Shown: positions 52,969-63,600 of the stretch, piece after piece
How the letters are laid out: each line of letters begins with the position of its first letter
Numbering within the stretch: position 1 is the first letter of the stretch
Assembly (NCBI GenBank): GCA_019925105.1
Contig: JAHGAU010000027.1
Span: forward strand, 372,001 to 436,000
Length of the DNA: 64,000 bases
Source of the DNA: Niebla homalea
Lineage: Eukaryota; Ascomycota; Lecanoromycetes; Lecanorales; Ramalinaceae
Reading direction: 5' to 3'
Translations under genes and position numbers: made by a program
The notes under the pieces: model-generated
What the model saw: only the letters and a program-made list of their open reading frames with translations
Databases searched by the model: none
What the model was told of the DNA's origin: nothing

Positions 52969-54700
52969 TTAATTATAGATTTAAGACTTTAATACACAAA
53001 CGTTTAATAATATTTAAGACTTAAAGAACGAAACGCTCAAGGTGTTAAATAAGGCCTTCTAACCGTATAACTATATCTTAAGGATACTTAATAAATATAG
53101 TTAAGAAAGGATAAATAATATTTAATAAGCTATTACCTTTATAATTAAAAGGCTGATTTTTACGGCTATTCCGGTTATATAAAAAACTTTTTTAAGTATA
53201 AAGGAAAACCTTATTATATATAAATCTAAAAAGCTTTTATATATAAAGTATTATATAAATTATAAAAAATATTAAAACTTTAAAATAAGGCTTATAATAT
53301 ATTAAATAGTTTATAAGGCCCTTTTAAACTTAAAATTAATAAAAGTAAACCTAGATTCTCTGGTTAAAAGGCCTATATAAACTTATTAATTATATTCCGG
53401 AAAAAGAGTTGAAACTTAGGATTTTTAGGCCGCTATAAGGGTACGTTATGGCTTCCTAAAGGCCGGAAACCTCCTATAGAAATTACTTTATTAGAAGGTA
53501 AAAACGGGGACGGATTAATTATAAGTAAAATATACGTAATAATATTACCTTATTTACGGGGAAAACCTATCTTCATAATATATTTAGGTAAACTATATTA
53601 TAATTTAAGTTATTTAAAGTGAACTTATAAAAATGTAAAAAGCTTTAAGGCTTAACTTAAAATTAATCCTTTAGATTTAAAATATAAATAAAATAATTAT
53701 TTTTATAGCTATCTATTTTAAAAAATTAAAAAAGTTTAAAAGAAGGCAATAAAATATATTATATTAATTAACCCTTTAAATTATCTGGAAGAATTATTTA
53801 ACTTATTTTCTTAAGGATAAGCTTATTAAATATTAATAGCTTTCCATAATTAAACCGTATTATTATAGGATGATTTAAAAGTTAATAATAACCGATTAAG
53901 TTATTTATATATATGAAAGGTATAAACGTAAAGCTTAGAACCTAAATATATTTAAGAAAGTTTAATATAAGGATCCCTAAAAGCTAAAGGTTTATAAGGG
54001 CTTAGAATATCTTTAAAAGGAAAAACCCGCTGAAGAAGTTATAATTATAATTAAAAATATAGATATAAACTTCTTAAATCGGGATATTACTAGGGATATT
54101 AAAATATTTAAAAGTAAAAAATTAATTAAAATCCTTAATGATCCTTGATTTAATTTGGATTAAGAATTAAAGGATAAAGGCTTTATAAAGATTAATATAT
54201 TTAATATAAATATAAAAACCTCCTCTTTCAGTAAAAAAAGTCCCTTATTTTTTAATTGAAAAATTAAGGGGGGCTTTAACACTTAATTTTAAGAATGAAA
54301 TGGCTTTGAATTTAATAATAAATATAATCTATCCATTATTATCCGGAGCCAGGCCTAAATCCGAAGAAGTATCAATTATAATAGATAAAAATAAGAATAA
54401 AAGCATAAGGGTATTACCAACAGCCTTTTTGAGTTTAACTCCGGGTGTAACGATTCTTCAGACTTAAATAATAACCTTGCGATAGAAAATAAAACTAAGT
54501 AAGGTAAAAGCCCCGAAAAGTATAATTTTAATTAATTAGTATTAATAGTATTAATAAGTTAAGTTAATAAATTCTTCTTTAAATCATTAATGAATAAAAT
54601 TTTAATCTATAACTAATATTAAGTAACGCCGGGGTAATAAAGTATAATAATTCCCTATATAAATATTACCCTTTAAATCATTCCTTAATTATAGGGGTAA
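52969..54700 (+). pseudogene. Decayed reading frame of unknown family
   Basis: Downstream of L7. A plus-strand frame (in phase with 53413) has a 69-codon stop-free block at 53413-53619 that reads GFLGRYKGTLWLPKGRKPPI, EITLLEGKNGDG, then YLRGKPIFIIYLGKLYYNLS. Flanking parts of the same frame hold stops of the CAA/CAG/TGG type. The first part may be the remaining 3' end of LINE F, because L7 is inserted in it. The quoted block does not match LINE ORF2 as I know it, and I do not recognise the protein. Confidence 0.35.
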
Positions 54701-57700
54701 AATAATTTATAGGTTTGAATCCCTGTAAGACTTTTTGGTAAAATACCTCCATCCTGTTTATATTAAGGCTATATAGCATAACAAATAAAATAATTCCAAG
54801 TTAACTTAAAGATTTCTACCGCTCCATTACTTATATCGTAAAAGTTATCGGATAAAAAAGAACCCTTAATTAAATATAAAAAAGAGCCTTTAATTAAGTT
54901 ACTTATAATTACTATAAATAAGCTCCGAAGTGTTATCGAAGAAAATAATAAAAAGATCGTAAAGTTATAACGGATATTATATAATAGGCTTAGAAGTATA
55001 AAGTATAAATAAGTATTCCTTTAAGAGAGGTATATATAAATTAACTAGGTAATAATTAAAGTTTTACTATACTTATAAAGATTATTTATTCCGTACGGCT
55101 AAAGGCCAAATAAGATCCGACTGTAGAACCACGGAAATCACGGATTTAAGTGATTCAGCTCTTATAAGATACTTAAATTTACGACTATTTCCCGGGTAAG
55201 ATTATGATAATTGCTTAGCTTATACCTTTTTCGATTTTTTAACTTTCCTTTAATAATAGGCCTTAATACTTAACCACTATTACTTCTATTTACTTCTTTA
55301 GTATACTTAACGCTAGATATATTATATCCCTGGCCCCGGAGCCGCTTTTAATAATAAAGACTTTAACCTTACCGTCGTTACGAGGGCGTAGCGGTCTTTC
55401 TTTTTATAGTGTATTCATTATATATACTATACGTATGTTAAGACCTTTACGGACACTAAGACCCAAAAGGGTATAGTGGACGCCCGTGCTTGGCGCACCC
55501 ACCTATATTGCGCACCTTCATAGCTAAATACTTAATCATTAGATATATTATACCCACGTCTTATTTATATACTGATTAGTGTATAATAAAAAGGATTAAT
55601 TAATATATTATAAAGAATATTAAGAATATTAGAATAATATAAAATACCTACCCTCCGTACTCAATATTAACTTAAAGGCTTAAATTATTGTATATTAACC
55701 CTTAAACACTTTACCTCCCTTACCCTTAATTAATACTTAGGGCCAAATAAGTATTATAATAGATATTAAAACCTTTTTAATGAATTACAAAATCTTTAAA
55801 GTATAATAATTATTAATAATAATATACTTATTTAATAATTCTACAAAGGTTTTAGCCAGGAATATAGAACTTATATTAATATTTATAATGATAACTATAA
55901 GCCGTTTAAAACGGCTAATAATAATATTACCGTTTTAAAATATAAATTCATTTATATTATTAACCGGTTTCCTTAAAATATCAACCTTAAATAAGATATT
56001 TACGTTTAATATTATAACATTTACGGCCATTATTACCGATCCGCGTTTGAAGGACGATAATTATTTAACTTTATTTTATTCCGTATTCCTCCTTAATTCA
56101 ATGTCCGTTAAAGTTATTAGGTTAAAGTTTTAGAAAAAAGATATTTTACATCGTTACTGATTATCGTTTCCTTAACGGGCATAATAAATCGACCTATAAT
56201 AACGATAATAACAATAATATAAGTATTAATAACGATTAAAAACGCCGGCGTTATAATAATGGCGGTAATAACGGTAATAAAAGCAATAATAAAGGTAATA
56301 ATAAGTCTAATGATAAGGAATATAAGGCTTTTTCGGGGGTTAAGGCCTTACTAAACTTAACCTTTATATAAATCGTTATTATTATGTTACTTATATTTAT
56401 AATTTATTATAATTATTAAGTATATTTAATTATAAACGTATTTATTTTTATTATTTATATCTTTAATACGGGCTATATAAGTTATATTAGGTAGTCGCCG
56501 TATATTTATCCGTAAAAAGCTTTTTCTTAATATTATTTTTATTAAAGGTTTTTCCGGGGGGGAAATTATTACTCATATTAAAATCATTAAAATCCTGTAT
56601 TAATTGAATCAAGGCGTGCGTATTTAACCGTTTATAACGTCATTTTTATCCTTATTGATGTTTTTATCAACATTAACCTTAAATAACTATGAAAGCCTAA
56701 TTATCCTTTAAAGTAAAGTAATAACTTAAAGGATTTAAAAATATTTATTAACCGTAATAATGTTTTTATAAATCTTTTACCGGCAGCTTTTTACTTCCTT
56801 GAAATCGATATTCAAGTCATTAATGATTTTATGTTTATAACCTTATAAATTATAATTATACCTAAATTATAAAGCCTTAAAATATTAATATAAGGTAACG
56901 GGGCATATAAAGGAGTAAAATATTAAACTTTTACCGGAAAGGGTAATTAATATTAACTTTTTTAATTTATTCAATTTATTGAAGGATTATAAATATATCG
57001 TTTATACGGATATATTAATAAAGCTTGAATTAAGTAAGAGCTATATTAAACCTGGTACTTATTAAAACGGACTTATTTATTCCGACCCAATTAACTTTAT
57101 TAATAACATAAAAGTTAAACATAAGTTGGTTTTTTTTTATTGAAAACGTTATTAAAGTTTTTTGTTTAATTTTATCATTAAACTCTGTATATAAAACGGT
57201 TTTTAAAGCCTTTTAAAACTATATAAAGAGGATTTATTGCTTTAACCGTTTTATCCGCCGTTCATATATTAACGATAATAATATATATAATGGTTCTTGG
57301 TTTAGTAGTTAACGGTACGTTAAAGGAATTTAATAAACGTTTATAGTACCTTATAATCTTTAATAAAACGGTATTTCTGAATAAATAAAGTAATATAATA
57401 TTATTAAATAATAACTTATTACGTATTTTTATTACGGATTTTAACATTATAATAACTTTTATATATAATATAATACTTGGAAGTATTTATAATATGTTAA
57501 ATTAAGCTATAAGTCTCGGAAAAGCCGATTAATTTTTTATTAAAAGGGTTAAATAACGCGGTATTTATTAAAACCGTAAGCTTCCGGGGGTAAGTTAAAT
57601 GAAATTCCAGATTAAAGCCATTAAAACCCGTTTTATCGGCTTTAAGGGTTATTACGTATATTAAATACTTATATTAAATAAGTAGGTTTAACTTTATAAT

Positions 57701-57867
57701 TACGTAAAATAACTTAAGGATAAAACTATCCAATTTAAATATAAATTTAATAACCTTTTATCGGTTCGTTACTTAGGAAGAAATAGTTATTTTAGATTTC
57801 TAGCTATTATTGAAACGGATACGTCACGGTAATAATAATAATTTAGATAACGAACCGGTTATTGTTA
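54701..57867. other. Decayed AT-rich region with scattered GC-rich islands
   Basis: No gene or domain that I can support. Less-mutated islands occur at 55330-55395 (CCCTGGCCCCGGAGCCGC), 55440-55520 (GGACGCCCGTGCTTGGCGCA) and 56240-56300 (an Asn/Gly-type repeat, GCGGTAATAACGGTAATAA). The islands around 55311-55560 are framed by two similar 28-bp pieces and may be remains of an LTR. The plus strand near 56250 could be read as an Asn/Gly-rich Gag-like linker, but this is weak. The short open minus-strand frame at 57262-57447 looks accidental. Confidence 0.4.
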
Positions 57868-58255
57868 TCATTATAAAACCTTTATATTATAAACGTTACG
57901 GATAAAACCGATAATATTATTATTAAAAATAAAACTAAATTTTTATCCGATAAATAACTTAAGCTCTATATAACCTTAAAATTTATAATGGTTAAAGAAA
58001 ACTTTAATAACAATAACTTATTTATTTTATCCTTATTCACCCTTAATAATAGTATTATAAAGGAATCTTTCAATATATATATTTTTATAAATTAAAATTA
58101 AAGCTTATTTAATCCTTAGAATTTAATCTTATATTATTATCTGTTTTTAAAAGAACTTATTAAATCTCTAAATAAACTTACTTAAGCTTACGTAATTAAA
58201 ATATAACCCTTAAATGATCGGCGTTATCGGGATTTTAATTACCTTACGGGTGTCC
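57868..58255 (+). repeat. Repeat U, right copy
   Basis: Matches the reverse complement of 2047-2505 through RIP-type differences, starting with AAACCTTTATATTATAAACG against GGCCTTTATATTATAAATAT. Both copies can be read as related peptides in one frame. It adjoins the inverted-repeat-bounded minisatellite on its right. Family unknown. Confidence 0.6.
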
Positions 58256-58265
58256 TGTAAAGTTC

Positions 58266-58335
58266 TAAAACGGTGTTAAAATGGTACCAAAATGCTTAGA
58301 TTATGAAAAGGGTTTCAAAAGGCTTTTTACCTCAC
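58266..58335 (+). repeat. Left inverted-repeat arm of the minisatellite block
   Basis: TAAAACGGTGTTAAAATGG, ACC, AAAATGCTTAGATT, then TTTCAAAAGGCTTTTT. The same word order occurs inverted at 59690-59752 and directly at 59596-59660. Similarity is imperfect but extends over several words. Confidence 0.5.
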
Positions 58336-59505
58336 CCTCACCATCACCCTCACTATTACCCTTACCTTCACCTTTACCATCACCTGCACTATTACCTTTA
58401 TTACCCTCATCACCCTTATTACCCTCACCATCACCCTCACCCTCACCCTTATCTGTACTACCACCTGCACCCTTACTTACCACCCTTACCACCCTTACTT
58501 GCACCCTTACTTGTACCCTCACTTGTACCCTTACTTGCACCCTCACTTGCACCCTCACTTGCACCCTCACTTGCACCCTCATCACCCTTATGTCCTTCAT
58601 CATCCTCACCACTACCCATCACCCTCACCTGCACCCTTACTTGCATTATCACCCTCACCCTCACTCACCCTTACCTGCACTATTACCCTTACCACCCTCA
58701 TCACCCTCACCCTCATCACCCTCATCACCCTCACCTGTACCATCACCTTTACCATCACCATCACCCTTACTTACCCTTACCTGCACCCTCACCTGCACCC
58801 TTACCTGCACCCTACCTCACCATTACCAGAACCATCACCTGCACCATCACCTGCACCTTACCACCACCCTCACCATCACCCTCACTACCACCCTCACTAC
58901 CACCCTTACCTGCACCACCCTCATCACCCTCATCACCCTCATCACCCTCATCACCCTCATTACCCTCATCACCCTCATCACCCTTATTACCACCCTTACC
59001 TGCACCCTCACCCCCATCTGCACCCTCACTTGCACCTTCACTTGCACCCTTACTTGCACCTTCACTTACCACCCTTACCACCCTCACTTGCAGCCTCACT
59101 TATTACCCTTACCACCCTCACTTGCAGACTTATTTGCACCCTCACCTACACTACCTACTGTACCCTCACCTACTGCACCCTTACCTACTGCACCCTCAGC
59201 TACTGCACCCTTACCTACTGCACCTTTACCTACTGCAAACCCTTTATTAGGCCCTTTACTAAACCCTTTACCAGGCCCTTCACTATGATGCGACGCCTGA
59301 TGCGCGTATGCCCCTACCGCAACAGGCCGAAAAACACCGTGATGGAGAACCTGAGAGGTAAGCAAGGCCCCTTACCTGCACCCTTACCCGCACCCTCAGC
59401 AAACCCCTAATTAAGCCCTTTACCAGGCCCCTCAACAAGCCCCTTACCAAGCCCTTTACCAGGCCCTTTACCAGGCCCCTTAATAAACCCTTTAATAGAT
59501 AGATA
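58322..59505 (-). repeat. C/T-rich minisatellite block, possible low-complexity coding remnant
   Basis: About 1.2 kb of CACCCT-type tandem repeats, with almost no RIP. Unit sizes differ by zone: 12 bp (CTTGCACCCTCA) near 58500-58580, 9 bp (CTCATCACC) near 58915-58985, 15 bp (CTACTGCACCCTTAC) near 59150-59235, and 12 bp (CCCTTTACCAGG) near 59400-59490. All are multiples of three. On the minus strand they read ASEG/ASKG, DEG, AVGKG and PGKG repeats. The Gly-rich reading switches frame more than once (for example near 58473) and begins and ends in stops. It could therefore be a broken gene for a Gly/Glu/Lys-rich protein or simply satellite DNA. Long open frames on the plus strand exist in all three frames because pyrimidine-rich DNA has few stops. 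Confidence 0.6.
59284..59366. other. Unique non-repetitive patch inside the minisatellite
   Basis: About 80 bp of balanced, unmutated sequence (CTATGATGCGACGCCTGATG, then CGCAACAGGCCGAAAAACAC) breaks the repeat array. Plus strand: open frame MMRRLMRVCPYRNRPKNTV followed by GAGAG|GTAAGC, which looks like a 5' splice site. Minus strand: CTTACCTCTCAG|GTTCTCC looks like a fungal branch point and 3' splice site. Neither reading is proven. Confidence 0.5.
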
Positions 59506-59595
59506 TATAAATAGTAAAAAAAATAAATTAATAATACTTTATTACCTTAAAGCCCCCCCTAAGCAGTCCCAAAAGCGGATACCCCCCTTAAATCT

Positions 59596-59775
59596 CAAAA
59601 TCGTGTTAAAAGGGTCTTAAAAGGGTAGTAAAATGATTATTTTTTCAAAAGGCTTTTTTTTAAAAAAAGGCTTTAAATCTCAAAGTTTAATCAATGAGAA
59701 CGGCCTTTTGGAAATTAAAGCATTTTCACACCCTTTTGACACGCTTTTGGGCCTTTGGTGTAAACCGGTAAGGTA
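59596..59775. repeat. Right inverted-repeat arms flanking the minisatellite
   Basis: 59596-59660 (CTCAAAATCGTGTTAAAAGG ... TTTTTTCAAAAGGCTTTTT) repeats the left arm in the same direction. 59690-59752 is the inverted form (reverse complement CCCAAAAGCGTGTCAAAAGG ... AAAATGCTTTAATTTCCAAA). Together they form an imperfect palindrome next to the array. This resembles the ends of a DNA transposon, but no transposase is visible. Confidence 0.5.
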
Positions 59776-59877
59776 TTAAGCCGTTAATTTTTAATGAACG
59801 CTTATGTATTTATAATTACGATTTTTACGGACTATATTAACTTTACGATTTATATATAAATTATAAAGGATATATAC
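59776..59877. other. Short decayed spacer
   Basis: AT-rich sequence between the inverted repeats and LINE L10, without recognisable features. Confidence 0.4.
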
Positions 59878-60670
59878 TGATTGATTGATTGATTGATTTA
59901 TACTACGGATCTAGTTAAGTTAATTCCGGCGTTCCTTAATACGCGGCCTTTTAACCTTATTAATAACCGTAAAAACTTAATACTTATAACGTTAAAGTAA
60001 AAATCAGCGTTTATCAAGCTTTTACCCTTTATCCTTTAAGGTAAAGGATATTAACGGCCGTTTAAAAAGTAATAATCTATTTATATACTTCTTATATTTT
60101 AATTCCCTTAAGAAAATCCATAATACTATAATTATATCCTTATAAAGGTTATCCTTAAACTTATTATTTTTCCGCTTTTTTATATATTTATATTACTTTA
60201 ATTTTACGTAACGCCTTTAAATATTTTTATTAATATTTATACGTTTAATATATATTTTTTTTATATTATTATCGTTATTAATTCCTTTAAAAACTTTTAA
60301 TAAACGTTTATTATTATATCCTTATAGTTATAACAGATACTTTTTAATTTATATAATTAATATAATTAATTTCCGCTTCTTTTTTTTTTCCTTGATCGGT
60401 AATAAATTTTTTCCGTAAGGTTTTTAATAACCTTATTTATCTTTATAGTAAAGTTAAACTATAATGATAATCCGATAGATATTATAAATTTAATAATTAT
60501 CCGGATATTTCACTTTATAAATAATATTTAATAATAATTATAAATATTAACTTTTACGATAAATTTTAACTTAACTTCCGTAAATAAGGGATAAGAAATA
60601 AAAATATATACGGCATTTTACTTTCTTTATTTATATTTATATCCGACGTTTATCCGATTTCCGGTATATA
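59878..60670 (-). mobile_element. LINE L10, 3' end, cut by element E
   Basis: Minus-strand copy of the main LINE family, with a TGATTGATTGATTGA tail from 59878 and the family 3' block (ATTCCGGCGTTCCTTAATAC). It parallels L3 from 15465 up to its CCGATTTCCGGTATATAT, where element E begins at 60671. The 5' remainder should lie beyond the window, on the far side of E. Confidence 0.88.
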
Positions 60671-63600
60671 TGTTAGACTGACTCCGCTGGCGGCACGCCG
60701 GCGGGACTAGTAAAGGTAGGTATAGAAGACGTGACGTTACGGTCTGGATACTTGGGTATTACTTTAATAAATAGATTAATAATAAGATTAATTCTTAAGG
60801 AACTTAGAAAGAATTAAGGTATAATTTTTATTTAAGGTAAAGGTAATAAATACCTTACTTTATGCTTATTAAGCTATAGCTTATGAATAACGTATATTAA
60901 AACTATTATTAAGGCCTTTTATCAAGGTTTAACGGTTTACCTTAACGTAATAATATAACGTATTATTATAACGCCGGCGTAAAGATAACGTTAACTATTA
61001 ATAATTATTTCCCCCTTTATATATTAATCTTTAAAGTATAAAGAGATATATTTAAGAAGCTAGGGTAAAGCCGATTAAGTATAAAGTTTATTAAAAACCT
61101 ATTATTAAACTTAATAAAAAAAGGATAAAAAGAAAAAAGTCTTTAAGTATATATATAAATATAATAATATTTATTTAATAATAATATAATAAAGGCATTT
61201 TACGTTAATAAATAGTTAATATAACTTATAAAGCTTATTAAAAACCTTTTTATAAAACTTAATAAGAAAAAATAAATAAAAAAAGAGTCTTTACGGTATT
61301 AATTAATAATTATTTAAGGTTTTACTATTAATTTATTACGTTATAATAAAGGTAAACGTTATTATAGAAATAACGCGTAATTATAATAAGGCCTTTATTC
61401 TATTTTAAACTTTTTCTCTTTTTTCCTTAATAATCTTAATCGCTTTTATAAGTATAATATATTAAGGGTTTATATAAATATCTATAAGTTAATACGCGTA
61501 TAATTATATACCCTCGTTATCCATATTATTATTATAGTAAGTAACGCTAGTATTACGTAAACGTTTTATTTACGTTAATAATCCGCTTATTTTAATTTAT
61601 TAATAAGATATATAAGTTTACCCTGATCTTTAAACAATATAACGTATACGTAATAATATTTCGTTAACGTAAATATAAATATAATATTAATAATATATAT
61701 AATAGCGTTTTATTTAACCTGCTTCTTATAGGATAAACTTTTATACCGGCGGGGCCCCTTATTTTATTATAGGTATCGTAATAAATAATATCCTTCCCGT
61801 TGCCTTCCCGTAAGTATCCTTAACGCTACTAAACCGTTATTATTTTAATATATATATAATTCCCGGATTAACTATAACCCCGGATAACTTAATAAATATA
61901 TAAATATCGGTCGATCGGTACGCGGTTTATTAAAGCGTAAGCTTAATACGTACGGAAGTATAATGAAATCCTTCGGGATTTTAAAGCTTTCCGGTTAAAT
62001 ATTAATTAAACGTTAATTACCGCCGGTTAAATAAAGTATATACTCCGTTAAGTTACCTTAAAAGCTAAAAAGGAAATATCGGTTTTCTAGATTAAGAAAA
62101 AAGCATTTATTACCTATATTAAAACGGCGGAAAAAGAGGTTATCCGGCTTAAAGAATAAGTAAATAAATTATAATTTAATAATAAGATAATAACGTTAAC
62201 GTTTAATAATTGGATCGGCTTAATATAGGGGGTCCGGGCCCTTTATAAGAATCGATTCCGTCGGGGAGTTACTTTCCATTTCTTAACCCTATATCCGGGA
62301 TAAGGAGAGTAAACCCCGAGTTTATGATATTTAATAACCTAGGAAATAAAAAGGAGGAAAAAGATATAAGCTTCAGCCTATTTAAAAAAAAGGAAAAGGA
62401 GGTTATACTTTTTTTAATAACGCCGTTAAGGGGATTAACTTTAGCTTTTAAGAGTAATATTTTAAAATCGAATTAAAGAGTTTTTCCGGTAAATAATATT
62501 GGGAAAAAACCTTTAATTAAAACGGAAAAGAAAACAGAAAAAAAAAAAAGAGGAAAATAAAGAAGGTATAATATTTTTATATTTATCCTTAACTTTATTA
62601 ACTTATTTATAAAAGGAGAAAGTTTACGTTAACGTAAAATTATAAATTATTCTTTTATTTTTATACGTTAATATTATTAGAGTTTAACGTTAAATATTTA
62701 AAATTAATAATATTAAATATTAAGCGCTTATAATCTATATATTATTAAAAGTAATATAACGGATAATATTATAAAAGTTACCGGAGTATTAATATAACCT
62801 TAATAAATATATTTATTAATCTTTTATTATTTTAATAACTTTATTTATTTAATATCTTTAACTTAATAACGCGTTAAGCGTTTATAATTTAACGTTTACG
62901 TTTCTTTGCCTTTAGTATTATTATAACTATTATTAAAGTTACTTTTATTAATTATAATATTATAATAAAAATAATCGTTTCCGTAACGCCGGCTTATCCG
63001 CACGCGTAATACCCATAATAAGTAAAGTTATTAATTAAAGCTTAAACTCTAATAATCTTACGGAAGGATAACGTATAAAGGTTAAATAGCTATAATATTA
63101 ATTATATATATAATTATTAACTATATATATAATTTCCGCCGTTATAACGTTATAACTTTATTTACGTTTCCTTTTATTCTATATTATTTTATTATATTAT
63201 TCCCGTAATTCTTAAGAGTACTTTAAGTCCGTTTCCGGTATTTATTAATTATATTTAAAGCCTTAATTAATTTATTTAACTTAATATTAAATACCCTTTT
63301 TATTCTTAACCCTATTAATAATTTCTTTAATTACTACTTATTCCTCTTTATTATTAATTAATTTAAGTACTTATATTATAGTTTCCGCCGTTTAATTACT
63401 GGCGTAAATATAATAAAACTTTAAAAAAGAAATATAAATAATAAAATAAATTTAATAGGCAATAAAGAGGAATAAGCGGTACGTTTAATTTTAATTTTAT
63501 TATTAATTTTAAAGGGTTTTATAAATCGGGGTATAAGTTTCTTACTTAATTACTTTAACTTAAAGTTTTTGGTATTTAATATTATTAAATCGTTAATATT

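Noticed and set aside
56380..56420. CCHC zinc knuckle (TGTTACTTATATTTATAA region)
   Set aside because: The spacing to a possible His codon is wrong, and the nearest codons cannot derive from CAC or CAT by RIP.
57262..57447. 61-codon minus-strand frame
   Set aside because: AT-driven composition, no motif, and no similar frame elsewhere in the window.
58330..59280. Telomere-like repeats (CACCCT words)
   Set aside because: The array is irregular, with 9-, 12- and 15-bp units, and no run of CCCTAA. It is an internal minisatellite.
58281..59410. Long overlapping plus-strand frames (300 or more codons) in the C/T-rich block
   Set aside because: All three plus frames are open at the same time because pyrimidine-rich repeats rarely form stops. 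The translations are P/T/L/H repeats without protein character.
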